DNA from: Halobacillus_A sp043497005
GTDB lineage: Bacteria; Bacillota; Bacilli; Bacillales; Halobacillaceae
Assembly: GCF_043497005.1 (NCBI RefSeq)
Contig: NZ_JBIEKE010000003.1
Coordinates: forward strand, 372,001-436,000
Length of the DNA: 64,000 nucleotides
Direction: 5' to 3'
Of this stretch, positions 50,157-58,078 are shown piece after piece. Position 1 is the stretch's first letter, and each line of letters opens with the position of its first letter. A program made the translations under genes and the position numbers. A model generated the notes under the pieces. That model had not been told where the DNA came from. It worked only from the letters and a program-made list of their open reading frames with translations, and ran no database searches.

Positions 50157-50196
50157 TTAATCCGAACGATTCAATAGAATCGGTTCGGATTATTTA
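50157..50196 (+). terminator. TCCGAAC-family hairpin, copy C (terminator of the amidase gene)
   Basis: AATCCGAACGATTC (50159-50172) pairs with GAATCGGTTCGGATT (50177-50191), followed by ATTTATT. Confidence 0.82.
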
Positions 50197-50209
50197 TTAC
50201 ATCGTCACT

Positions 50210-50276
50210 GGGTACCAGGTACCGAAATTCACACTTGGCACTTCGCTCTTTTACAGCTTTTCGGTACCTGGTACCC
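50210..50276. repeat. 67-bp inverted repeat with GGTACC arms
   Basis: GGGTACCAGGTACCGAAA (50210-50227) and its exact complement TTTCGGTACCTGGTACCC (50259-50276) flank 31 bases. Each arm contains the GGTACCnGGTACC-type palindrome also found at 47845-47859. Confidence 0.9.
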
Positions 50277-50339
50277 TTATGCAAATGTTAACCTGTGATC
50301 ACACGGTTCCTTCATTTCGTCTAGAGTAAAAAAGCTGCT

Positions 50340-51317
50340 TTACTCTTTTTTAAAATCTTTCGTACTTCTAACTGTGTCTATGGGGCGGACCGCCTCTTCA
50401 ATCTGTTCACGTTTCGGCTCAAGCATCGGCGGCAGTGATAAATTTTCCCCCAGGGTTTCATAAGGTTCATCTTCCATAAAACCTGGCCCATCAGTAGCAA
50501 ATTCAAATAAGATTTGCGGAGCAACATTTACATACAGCGATTCAAAGTAATGACGGTTTACATAGCCAGAGGTTCTAAATCCAAAGCGTGGCATACGGTC
50601 AATCCACTCATCTAAAGCATTACGGTCTTCGACTCGAAAAGCTGCATGGTGAACGGTTCCGTACCCCTGTCTTGCCTGTGGTAAAACAGGGTTATACTCT
50701 ACCACAACCTGTGCGCCATTGCCCCCTTCACCTACTTCAAAAAGGTGGAAGGCTCCTTCCTCGTCAATTTCCTTAAATAAAAGTACCTTTTCAAGCATCT
50801 CTTTAAAATAATCAAATTTCTCCACACGAACGTATATCGGCCCTAATCCTGTAATTGCATATTCTAAAGGAACTGGTCCTTTCTGCCACGGTGTACCCGC
50901 AGCCACACCTTCATCGTGTTCATCTGATACAAGTTCATAGGACTGATCATCAAAATCAACAAATGGAAGCACTTTTTTACCGAATCGTTCTTGTATTCCT
51001 TTGTGCTTAACGTCATAACGATTAAATCGCGTCATCCAATAGTCTAACGCTTGATCATTAGGAACTCTAAAGGAAGTTTTAGCAATTTCATTTGTACCGT
51101 GAGACCCTTTTGGAATACCTGGGAAATCAAAGAACGTCATATCCGTCCCTGCACTTCCTTTATCATCTGCGAAAAACAAATGATACGTTTGAATATCATC
51201 TTGGTTTACAGTTTTTTTAACGAGACGCATTCCTAAAACGTACGTAAAAAATTCATAATTCTTCTCAGCACTGCTCGTAATCGCAGTAACATGATGAAGC
51301 CCTTTTAACTCATTCAT
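50340..51317 (-). CDS. Ring-cleaving dioxygenase, glyoxalase/VOC superfamily (MhqO-like)
   Basis: A 325-residue protein with two VOC halves. The first begins LKGLHHVTAITSSAEKNYEFF, the second has YGTVHHAAFRVEDRNALDEW. Likely metal ligands are the His in HHVTAI and VHHAAF and the Glu in ILFEFATDGPGF. Relatives such as B. subtilis MhqO act in hydroquinone/catechol resistance; the exact substrate here is unknown. GGAGGG precedes ATG 51315-51317; the five-residue upstream extension is rejected. Confidence 0.85.
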   Translation of the reverse strand: MNELKGLHHVTAITSSAEKNYEFFTYVLGMRLVKKTVNQDDIQTYHLFFADDKGSAGTDMTFFDFPGIPKGSHGTNEIAKTSFRVPNDQALDYWMTRFNRYDVKHKGIQERFGKKVLPFVDFDDQSYELVSDEHDEGVAAGTPWQKGPVPLEYAITGLGPIYVRVEKFDYFKEMLEKVLLFKEIDEEGAFHLFEVGEGGNGAQVVVEYNPVLPQARQGYGTVHHAAFRVEDRNALDEWIDRMPRFGFRTSGYVNRHYFESLYVNVAPQILFEFATDGPGFMEDEPYETLGENLSLPPMLEPKREQIEEAVRPIDTVRSTKDFKKE

Positions 51318-51487
51318 AAGTGAACCCTCCAATTGGGAATATCGTGACCTTTTCTTTTAATATTATTTTACCTTTAATTTATCTCGGTTTCAAGATATTA
51401 AACCTCAGCCTTTTGATTCTTACCTTCATCTTTGTTCAACGTGCTACAATGAAAGTACGTAATAGTTAGAAAGGAAGTTTTTTCATC

Positions 51488-52615
51488 ATGGATACCACGC
51501 AATTAAAAGTACTATCCCCTTCCTATGACCCATGGGAAGCTTATATGGACGTAGAAGAACATGGCGAAATGACGTTGTCAAATATTGAATTTACGACTAC
51601 TTATTTGTGTAACATGCGCTGCGCTCACTGTGCCGTTGGCTATACGCTGCAAGATAAAGATCCGGATGCTTTACCAATAGAGCTTTTAACGCAGCGATTA
51701 GATGAAATTAAACATCTGCGCACACTTAGTATTACAGGCGGAGAACCTATGCTTTCAAAGAAATCAGTCAAGCAGTATGTTGTTCCTCTGCTAAAATACG
51801 CACACGAACGCGGAGTACGTACTCAAATTAATTCAAATCTTACGCTGCCCTACGCACGCTATGAAGAAATTATACCCTATTTAGATGTCTTACATATCTC
51901 ACATAACTGGGGCACTGTTGATGAATTTGCCGAAACAGGTTTTGCACTAATGGATCGTAAGCCTTCCTTTGAAAACCGCGCGAAGTACTTTGACCGACTG
52001 GTAGAAAACAGTCAGGCGCTTTCAAAAGCAGGTGTAATGGTTTCCGCAGAAACGATGCTGAATAAGCGCACCTTCCCCCACTTAGAAAAAATTCACGAGC
52101 ACGTACTTGAAATGGGTTGTGCCAGACATGAGATCCATCCGATGTACCCTGTTGATTTTGCTAGTAATCTTGAAACGTTGAGTTTAGAAGAAATGCGTGA
52201 CGGCATTAATCGTCTGCTGAACCACCGTGCCCCTAACGTATGGATGTTGTTTGGCACTCTTCCCTTTTATCCTTGCAACTCTACACAAGCAGATTTAGAT
52301 ATGCTAAAACGTCTAGATGAAGCTGAGAATGTAACCGTACGTAATGACCCGGATGGACGTTCAAGATTAAACATAAACATTTTTTCCGGAGAAATCATTG
52401 TGACTGATTTCGGGGATGAACCTTCTTTAGGTAAAATTCAAGATACACCTCTCCCTGATGCTTTTACAAAATGGATGAATACAACCACAGCTGAAGCGTT
52501 AAATTGCCATTGTCCAGCAGCTAAGTGTTTAGGACCAAACTTATTAGTGAAAAATACGTATTATCAAAATACTGATTTTCAGCAGCGAAAAGCAAAAATC
52601 TCATTAAATCGATAA
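51488..52615 (+). CDS. yfkAB: YfkAB-type radical SAM protein
   Basis: A 375-residue radical SAM enzyme of unknown substrate. The cluster motif is TTYLCNMRCAHCAVGYTLQ (CxxxCxxC, from about residue 41), followed by LSITGGEPMLSKKSVK. The C-terminal CHCPAAKCLGPNLLV carries the CxCxxxxC set that marks the YfkAB family. In B. subtilis this gene was long split as yfkA and yfkB by a sequencing error; here it is one frame. AAAGGAAG lies about 11 bases before the ATG. Confidence 0.9.
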   Translation: MDTTQLKVLSPSYDPWEAYMDVEEHGEMTLSNIEFTTTYLCNMRCAHCAVGYTLQDKDPDALPIELLTQRLDEIKHLRTLSITGGEPMLSKKSVKQYVVPLLKYAHERGVRTQINSNLTLPYARYEEIIPYLDVLHISHNWGTVDEFAETGFALMDRKPSFENRAKYFDRLVENSQALSKAGVMVSAETMLNKRTFPHLEKIHEHVLEMGCARHEIHPMYPVDFASNLETLSLEEMRDGINRLLNHRAPNVWMLFGTLPFYPCNSTQADLDMLKRLDEAENVTVRNDPDGRSRLNINIFSGEIIVTDFGDEPSLGKIQDTPLPDAFTKWMNTTTAEALNCHCPAAKCLGPNLLVKNTYYQNTDFQQRKAKISLNR

Positions 52616-52618
52616 TGA

Positions 52619-52660
52619 ATAAAGCCGCATTCCTCTGTTTATAGGAATGCGGCTTCTTTA
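52619..52660. terminator. Bidirectional terminator between yfkAB and the SGNH gene
   Basis: AAAGCCGCATTCCT (52621-52634) pairs with AGGAATGCGGCTT (52643-52655), with T/A runs on both sides between two convergent genes. Confidence 0.9.
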
Positions 52661-53371
52661 TTAAAAGTCATATTCTTCTACAATTTTTTCTGTAATTAAA
52701 TCATACCCTTTTTTATTCGGATGCAGAGCATCGCTGAAATACTCGGTCGATTTTTCTTTAAAGAGATCATTCGTAGAAATAAATTTAATTCTTTCAAAAT
52801 TATTAACTATGCTTTGGCTTTTATCATTCCATTCAACCACTTCCTCTTCAATCTCTTTAGAATCAGGATAGGGATTATAAAGACCAAGGAATAAAATCGG
52901 AGCGTCTTCATTCTCCTCTCGGATGATCCCTAAAATCTTTTCTAAGTTTTGTTCATAATCCGACTTTCCTGCTTCAATCTTCCCCTCATTAATTTCAGCT
53001 AAATCGCCTCCATTACTTTCAATTAAATCATTTGTCCCAATAAATAAAATGAAATAATCAGCATTCCCTAAATCACTTTTCACATCTGTTTGATTAACTT
53101 GCTTCAGTAAGCCATCTGTCTGCTGATCTGGAATCCCATAGTTTTCTACCTTTATATCAGCATCTTTGTTCTCTTTTAATAGGTTTTCCAAGTTTTCTAC
53201 ATAACCATGGCCTGACTCATCTCCGATTCCATATGTTAAAGAATCGCCGAGAGCGATCATTTTTTCCGTTTCATCCGATGTAGCATTTTTGTTTTGGTTC
53301 CAGCTGACCAAACCTACGCCAATCATAATGATGACAATAAAGGTCGCTGTATATACTAATGTTTTTTTCAT
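52661..53371 (-). CDS. SGNH/GDSL-family lipase or esterase, membrane-anchored
   Basis: A 236-residue protein with an N-terminal signal or anchor helix (TLVYTATFIVIIMIGVGLVS). SGNH blocks are clear: MIALGDSLTYGIGDE with the nucleophile Ser (about residue 44), NYGIPDQQT, LFIGTNDLIE and DALHPNKKGYDLI with the Asp-His pair. It resembles the extracytoplasmic YpmR-like lipases of Bacillus. The mature part is notably acidic, as expected for a halophile's exported protein. It stands alone between two terminated units. Confidence 0.88.
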   Translation of the reverse strand: MKKTLVYTATFIVIIMIGVGLVSWNQNKNATSDETEKMIALGDSLTYGIGDESGHGYVENLENLLKENKDADIKVENYGIPDQQTDGLLKQVNQTDVKSDLGNADYFILFIGTNDLIESNGGDLAEINEGKIEAGKSDYEQNLEKILGIIREENEDAPILFLGLYNPYPDSKEIEEEVVEWNDKSQSIVNNFERIKFISTNDLFKEKSTEYFSDALHPNKKGYDLITEKIVEEYDF

Positions 53372-53587
53372 GATAGTTCCTCCTGAGACATTAACTTACC
53401 CCTTTCTCGCGAGTACTAAACGACTTTCACATAATACTGCTCAAGCAACTGCTACTCTCATCCAATAAACTGCATTAACAGGCGAACCAGCTTTTTCAAA
53501 TTAGTTCATAGTTTCCCTCCTACCCATAAACGTATAAATCTCTCCATATAGGAAAGGATGGTTAAAAAAGTAGCGAGGAGCTTAATT

Positions 53588-55081
53588 ATGTGGCGGAAAA
53601 AATCGAAGAACGTCTCCCCTACTACCAAAATTGATACGACTTTGACAATCAAAGAAGACGTCGGGAAAAATATTGAGCAAATTAAGCAGTGTCTTGGAGA
53701 GCCGTTCGACTTAGTTTATAAAGTATATGAATTTAAACACAGTGCTTTTGCTTTGTGCTATATTGATGGCCTTATTAGTACAGAAGATATCGAGAGAACC
53801 GTCATTCCTTCCTTGATGAATTGGTTTAAAGAGAATGATTCTTCAAAAGAAAGCGTCATAAAAGATTTTTCACAGCACATTCAAGTCCCGAAAAAATTGA
53901 ATACCACTTCTGATTTTACTGTCCTGCTCACTGCATTACTACGCGGAAGTACGGTTCTTTTTATAAAAAAGGGCACTGAAGCTTTTTTAATATCAGATCA
54001 ACATTGGGAAACAAGATCTATTGAAGAACCAAGCTCTCAAACGATGGTTCGAGGACCGAGAGAAGGATTTGTCGAGGCACTTGCCGTTAATTCCACGCTG
54101 ATCCGCAGACGAATTACAAATCCTCGTTTGCGATTTAAATCATTCATAGTAGGTGAAATAACGCAAACGATGGTTATGGTCATTTATATAGAAGGACTGG
54201 TGAACGAGTCCGCCCTAAATGTGGCGTGCAGCCGTATTACGGATGCTAAAACTAACGAAATATTTGAAAGCGGAATGCTGGAAGAGCTGATTGAGGATAA
54301 AGGCTATTCTCCCTTTCCCACTTTAATTGATACGGAAAGGCCGGATGTTGTGAGCGCTGCGCTTACAGAAGGTAAATTAGCAATCATGATGGAAGGCAGC
54401 CCGTTTGCTTTAATCGGTCCGGCTACCTTTATTTCTTACTTCCAAACAGCTGAAGATTATTACAATCGTTTTGATCTATCTACTTTCCTGCGTGTGATTC
54501 GTTTTATCGCGTTTTGGATTGCCTTTGCTTTACCTGCTACATATGTAGCTCTGACGACTTTTCACCAGGAATTAATTCCCACAGACTTGTTAATTAGTTT
54601 AGCGGCTCAGCGGGAAGGCCTCCCTTTTCCAGCTCTCGTCGAAGCTTTAATTATGGAAACTGTCTTTGAAATTTTACGAGAGGCGGGCATACGAATGCCC
54701 CGTCCGATCGGTCCCGCCGTTTCTATTGTAGGAGCCATCGTTATTGGAGAAGCTGCGGTATCTGCCGGGCTCGTCTCTCCTGCCATTGTTATCGTGGTAT
54801 CTCTAACAGCAATTTCCAGCTTTGCGAATCCTTATTACTCCATCGCCGGAACGGGACGAATTATGCGGTTTGTACTTATGGTCTTTGCAGCTACAGCGGG
54901 GATTTTTGGCATACTGATCTTCACTTTAATCTTATGTGTACACCTTGTTTCATTGAAGTCACTCGGACAGCCTTATATGGCACCTTTTGCTCCTTTTTCA
55001 TTGAAGAAACAGAAGGATACCGTATTGCGGTTTCCGTTGTGGTGGACCAAACGCAAAAAAAGATGGAAGCAGGAGGCTTAA
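53588..55081 (+). CDS. Spore germinant receptor A subunit (GerA family)
   Basis: A 497-residue A subunit of a nutrient germinant receptor in the spore inner membrane. A soluble N-terminal region of about 250 residues (VYKVYEFKHSAFALCYIDGL, TTSDFTVLLTALLRGSTVLF) is followed by four to five membrane helices. Signature pieces are EGSPFALIGPATFISYFQTAEDYY, FPALVEALIMETVFEILREA and RMPRPIGPAVSIVGAIVIGEAAV (quoted in parts here: PFALIGPATF, ALIMETVFEILREAG, GPAVSIVGAIVIGEA). ATG 53588 behind GCGAGGAG is preferred to the ATG at 53558. It heads an A-C-D-B operon. Confidence 0.93.
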   Translation: MWRKKSKNVSPTTKIDTTLTIKEDVGKNIEQIKQCLGEPFDLVYKVYEFKHSAFALCYIDGLISTEDIERTVIPSLMNWFKENDSSKESVIKDFSQHIQVPKKLNTTSDFTVLLTALLRGSTVLFIKKGTEAFLISDQHWETRSIEEPSSQTMVRGPREGFVEALAVNSTLIRRRITNPRLRFKSFIVGEITQTMVMVIYIEGLVNESALNVACSRITDAKTNEIFESGMLEELIEDKGYSPFPTLIDTERPDVVSAALTEGKLAIMMEGSPFALIGPATFISYFQTAEDYYNRFDLSTFLRVIRFIAFWIAFALPATYVALTTFHQELIPTDLLISLAAQREGLPFPALVEALIMETVFEILREAGIRMPRPIGPAVSIVGAIVIGEAAVSAGLVSPAIVIVVSLTAISSFANPYYSIAGTGRIMRFVLMVFAATAGIFGILIFTLILCVHLVSLKSLGQPYMAPFAPFSLKKQKDTVLRFPLWWTKRKKRWKQEA

Positions 55082-55084
55082 CCT

Positions 55085-56287
55085 ATGAAGAGCTTTTATG
55101 CCTTATTTATGTTTGCCTTAATCTTAATAGGAGGGTGCAGCGGCAAACAGGAACTGAACGAACTGCTTATACTAACTGGAATAGGCATCGATCAAGGAGA
55201 GGAGCAAAATGTAAAAGTTACATTCCAGGCAACTAACCCTCAAGCTCAAGCAGGCGGTGAAGCAGGTGGCGGAGGTGCCAGCCAGGCCACCTCCTATACT
55301 TTTGAAAGTGAAGGTGAAGATGTTGTAGCAGCTGTATTTAATGCAAATGACTTACTTCCCAGAAAATTATTTTTCCCCCATATTTCTTCGCTCGTTGTAG
55401 GAGAGGACTTCGCAAGAGAAAATGGATTGGCTGGAATTAGCGATTTTCTCTCGCGGCATTATGAAATTAGAGACAGCTACATGCTTTTTATCGCTAAGGA
55501 AACGACAGCCTCTGATATTTTAAATACGTTTCCTCCTTTAGATAATTCATCAGTTCAAAACATCAAAAGACTGGTGGAGATCCCAGGAAGTACGGTTAGT
55601 TTAAAAGATGGAATTGAATTAGAGGACTTCATAAGATGGAGGTACGGAGATGATCGTGACGCTGTTATCACGGGCGTTGAAAGAGTCACTAAAGAAACAG
55701 ATTCTACAAATACGGAATCGTTAAATGAAATTGAGGGAAATAAGAATGCTTTACGTTTAACTGGATTAGCTTTATTTGATGAAGATTATTTAGTAGATTG
55801 GCTCTCCTATAAAGATTCGGTGGCCTGGGCAATGATCAAGGGAGAATCAGAAACAGTTAAAAACTACACTGTTCCCTGCAGTGACAGTAAAGGTACAATC
55901 GGCTTTCTTTTAAAAGAAATGGATGTTAAAGCAAAACCCAAAATCGAAGAAGACCAGCTGACTTACACGCTTCAAATGAAGGGGCACTTTAACCTTCAGG
56001 GTATGACTTGCAACATCGATCTATCAACGGATCAAGGTGTAACAGAGCTTCAGGACATTGTAAATACAAACTTAGAAGATGATTTACAAACCTCTGTGGA
56101 GAATGCACAAGATTTCAACCTCGACTATTTCGGCATTAAAAATGATTTATTTAAAAACCAGCCGAAACAATGGGAAAAGGCCAAAGATGACTGGGAGGAC
56201 CTATATGCTCAGATGGAAACCACCACAAACGTCGATCTCTATTTAGAATCTCCTGGGGCAAGGGTGGATAATAATGAGGAAAAGTAA
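55085..56287 (+). CDS. Spore germinant receptor C subunit, Ger(x)C lipoprotein
   Basis: A 400-residue lipoprotein. The signal MKSFYALFMFALILIGGC has lipobox IGGC (Cys about 18), followed by SGKQELNELLILTGIGID, the typical Ger(x)C opening. Other family pieces are LPRKLFFPHISSLVVGEDFA and GLALFDEDYLVDWLS. GGAGG precedes the ATG, three bases after the A-subunit stop. A Gly/Ala/Gln-rich insertion (QAGGEAGGGGASQA) occurs near residue 57. Confidence 0.92.
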   Translation: MKSFYALFMFALILIGGCSGKQELNELLILTGIGIDQGEEQNVKVTFQATNPQAQAGGEAGGGGASQATSYTFESEGEDVVAAVFNANDLLPRKLFFPHISSLVVGEDFARENGLAGISDFLSRHYEIRDSYMLFIAKETTASDILNTFPPLDNSSVQNIKRLVEIPGSTVSLKDGIELEDFIRWRYGDDRDAVITGVERVTKETDSTNTESLNEIEGNKNALRLTGLALFDEDYLVDWLSYKDSVAWAMIKGESETVKNYTVPCSDSKGTIGFLLKEMDVKAKPKIEEDQLTYTLQMKGHFNLQGMTCNIDLSTDQGVTELQDIVNTNLEDDLQTSVENAQDFNLDYFGIKNDLFKNQPKQWEKAKDDWEDLYAQMETTTNVDLYLESPGARVDNNEEK

Positions 56288-56447
56288 ACGAACGCTTAGA
56301 GAAAAAGCCGTTATTTTTATCGTTTGGTTATTTTCTGCTGGCTATGCAATCGGGTATTTATATGACCTCCCTATTTTCCCTGTCACTTCCTGGTTAAAAG
56401 CAATCTATGAGCCTGTTTACTACGGTTTATTCGGAGGTCCATCATGA
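56274..56447 (+). CDS. Small two-helix D-like subunit of the germinant receptor
   Basis: A 57-residue ORF hidden between the C and B genes. It starts at ATG 56274 inside the C gene (14-base overlap) and stops at TGA 56445-56447, overlapping the B-gene ATG by four bases. The product starts MRKSKRTLREKAVIFIVWLF and has a hydrophobic stretch to about residue 30, then a second weaker one (WLKAIYEPVYYGLF). Small D subunits of this kind are known beside several Bacillus germinant receptors and modulate their activity. The tight overlaps support a real gene. Confidence 0.75.
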   Translation: MRKSKRTLREKAVIFIVWLFSAGYAIGYLYDLPIFPVTSWLKAIYEPVYYGLFGGPS

Positions 56448-57541
56448 ATACTCAATTATCAAGCTACCAATTTATAGCCATCGTTATTAATTTTCTCATA
56501 TTCAGTTCCATTTTAATGGCGCCGGCTATTACTGTCGTTGCGGCGAATCAGGATGGATGGGTATCTATGCTGCTTGCGTTAGGGATAGGTTTAATATTGA
56601 TGGTCCTCTATTTGTATATGTTTAAAAAGTATAAGTACCCATCACTCTTTGAACTAATGGATCACATAGCAGGAAAGTGGATAGGTTCCGTGGTGAATTT
56701 ACTTATCATTTTTTACGCTCTGCATCTCGCAGCGATGGTGTTACGAAACTTAAGTAACTTTATGGTATCAAGCGTGGTCCCTTACTCCCACCCCTGGATT
56801 TATCAAATTCTCACTCTCGTTGTCGTCGCTTATACTGTGAGCCTAGGGGTCAAAATTATTTTTCTATTAAATGAATTGCTATTTCCCTTTGTTGCATTAT
56901 TTACTGTTGGGTCTCTCCTTCTTATCCTTAGGGAATTCAGCATTTTTGAACTCAAGCCATTTTTTCATACGCCTCCGTTAGATGTTTTTCACGGAGCCTA
57001 CGTCATACTCGGCTTCCCCTTTATTGAAATTTTATTACTATCAGCATTTTTTCAATTTGTTGAAAAGAAGGAAAAGCTGAGGCTTGTCTTTTTATCTGGA
57101 ATTGCGATAGGGGGAATGACATTAGCCGTAACCGTCTTCCTAATTATCGGAGATGAAGGGGCTTATTTAGTGGCACGGGAAACCTATCCTACGTTTTCTG
57201 TACTGAGAGATATCGAATTTTTCACCGTGTTTGAGAGAATAGAATTCTTACTCGCTGTTGCCTGGCTTCTTGGTTTGTTTGTTAAAATTACGGCCTGTTT
57301 TCTTGTCGGGATGTTAGGATTAAAACACCTTTCAAAATCTACTACATATAAAGTATATATAATCCCTATTGGAATACTTGTATGGGCCTTGAGCAATCAC
57401 CTTCACAAAACCGTGATGGACTTCACTGGTTTTGTAACCACAAGCTGGACCTTTTACTGGTTTTCACTCTATTGTCTCATTATACTAATGTTAACAATTG
57501 GAACTGTGAGAAAAAAACATAAACTGCCCATCTCTCCATAA
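56444..57541 (+). CDS. Spore germinant receptor B subunit (GerB, endospore transporter family)
   Basis: A 365-residue membrane protein with ten predicted helices, related to amino-acid transporters (APC superfamily); B subunits bind or help recognise germinants. It begins MNTQLSSYQFIAIVINFLIF. Later parts are FPFIEILLLSAFFQFVEKKE and ILVWALSNHLHKTV. GGAGG precedes the ATG. Last gene of the operon. The receptor's germinant cannot be read from sequence. Confidence 0.92.
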   Translation: MNTQLSSYQFIAIVINFLIFSSILMAPAITVVAANQDGWVSMLLALGIGLILMVLYLYMFKKYKYPSLFELMDHIAGKWIGSVVNLLIIFYALHLAAMVLRNLSNFMVSSVVPYSHPWIYQILTLVVVAYTVSLGVKIIFLLNELLFPFVALFTVGSLLLILREFSIFELKPFFHTPPLDVFHGAYVILGFPFIEILLLSAFFQFVEKKEKLRLVFLSGIAIGGMTLAVTVFLIIGDEGAYLVARETYPTFSVLRDIEFFTVFERIEFLLAVAWLLGLFVKITACFLVGMLGLKHLSKSTTYKVYIIPIGILVWALSNHLHKTVMDFTGFVTTSWTFYWFSLYCLIILMLTIGTVRKKHKLPISP

Positions 57542-57962
57542 AGCAGCTGCTCTTATGAAGCTTCAGCTTGTGGAGAATCCCCTGTTTTCCGCAATCTTTT
57601 TTTCTTGCCGCCAGGAGTGGAATGGACCTCGCTCCTTGGAATTTCTTTAAGACAGAAAAAGACTGTCCTCCACCTAGCTCATCCTTGCTAGATGGAGAAC
57701 ACTCTTTTTCATTTCCTAGCAGACAGTTTTGAGGGGCTATTTTACTTCCTTGAACGGTAGGGCGCATGGCAGGAACAAGAACGGCTTTATATCTTTGCAT
57801 ATTAACTAGTGCCACGTCGTCATCCACTAAACTAAACACATCAAGATCTATGTTTTTTCCCTTCACCCGTTGCAAAAGCAAGATTAAGCTTTTACAAATT
57901 AAATCATCTCCTGAATTTCTCGATCCTGACTCTCCATAAGTAGATAAAATTAAGTATGACAT
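57480..57962 (-). pseudogene. Truncated polysaccharide pyruvyl transferase-like gene
   Basis: The first 73 or so codons (57744-57962) look like the N-terminus of a polysaccharide pyruvyl transferase: MSYLILSTYGESGSRNSGDD, LICKSLILLL, VFSLVDDDVALVNMQRYKA and VLVPAMRPTVQG. After that the frame reads through hairpin-rich sequence (57560-57740) with no family resemblance and ends inside the 3' end of the GerB gene on the other strand. The family is normally over 300 residues. I read this as a gene broken by a small insertion or deletion. Confidence 0.55.
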
Positions 57963-58078
57963 CAGCTCCCCCTTTTTCCCTAAATGAACATTGCTCTCAT
58001 TATATGCAGCAAATAAACCGTTATGAATCCACTTTAACGTTAAAAAGCCTCAGGTATGTACATACCTGAGGCTGCTAT

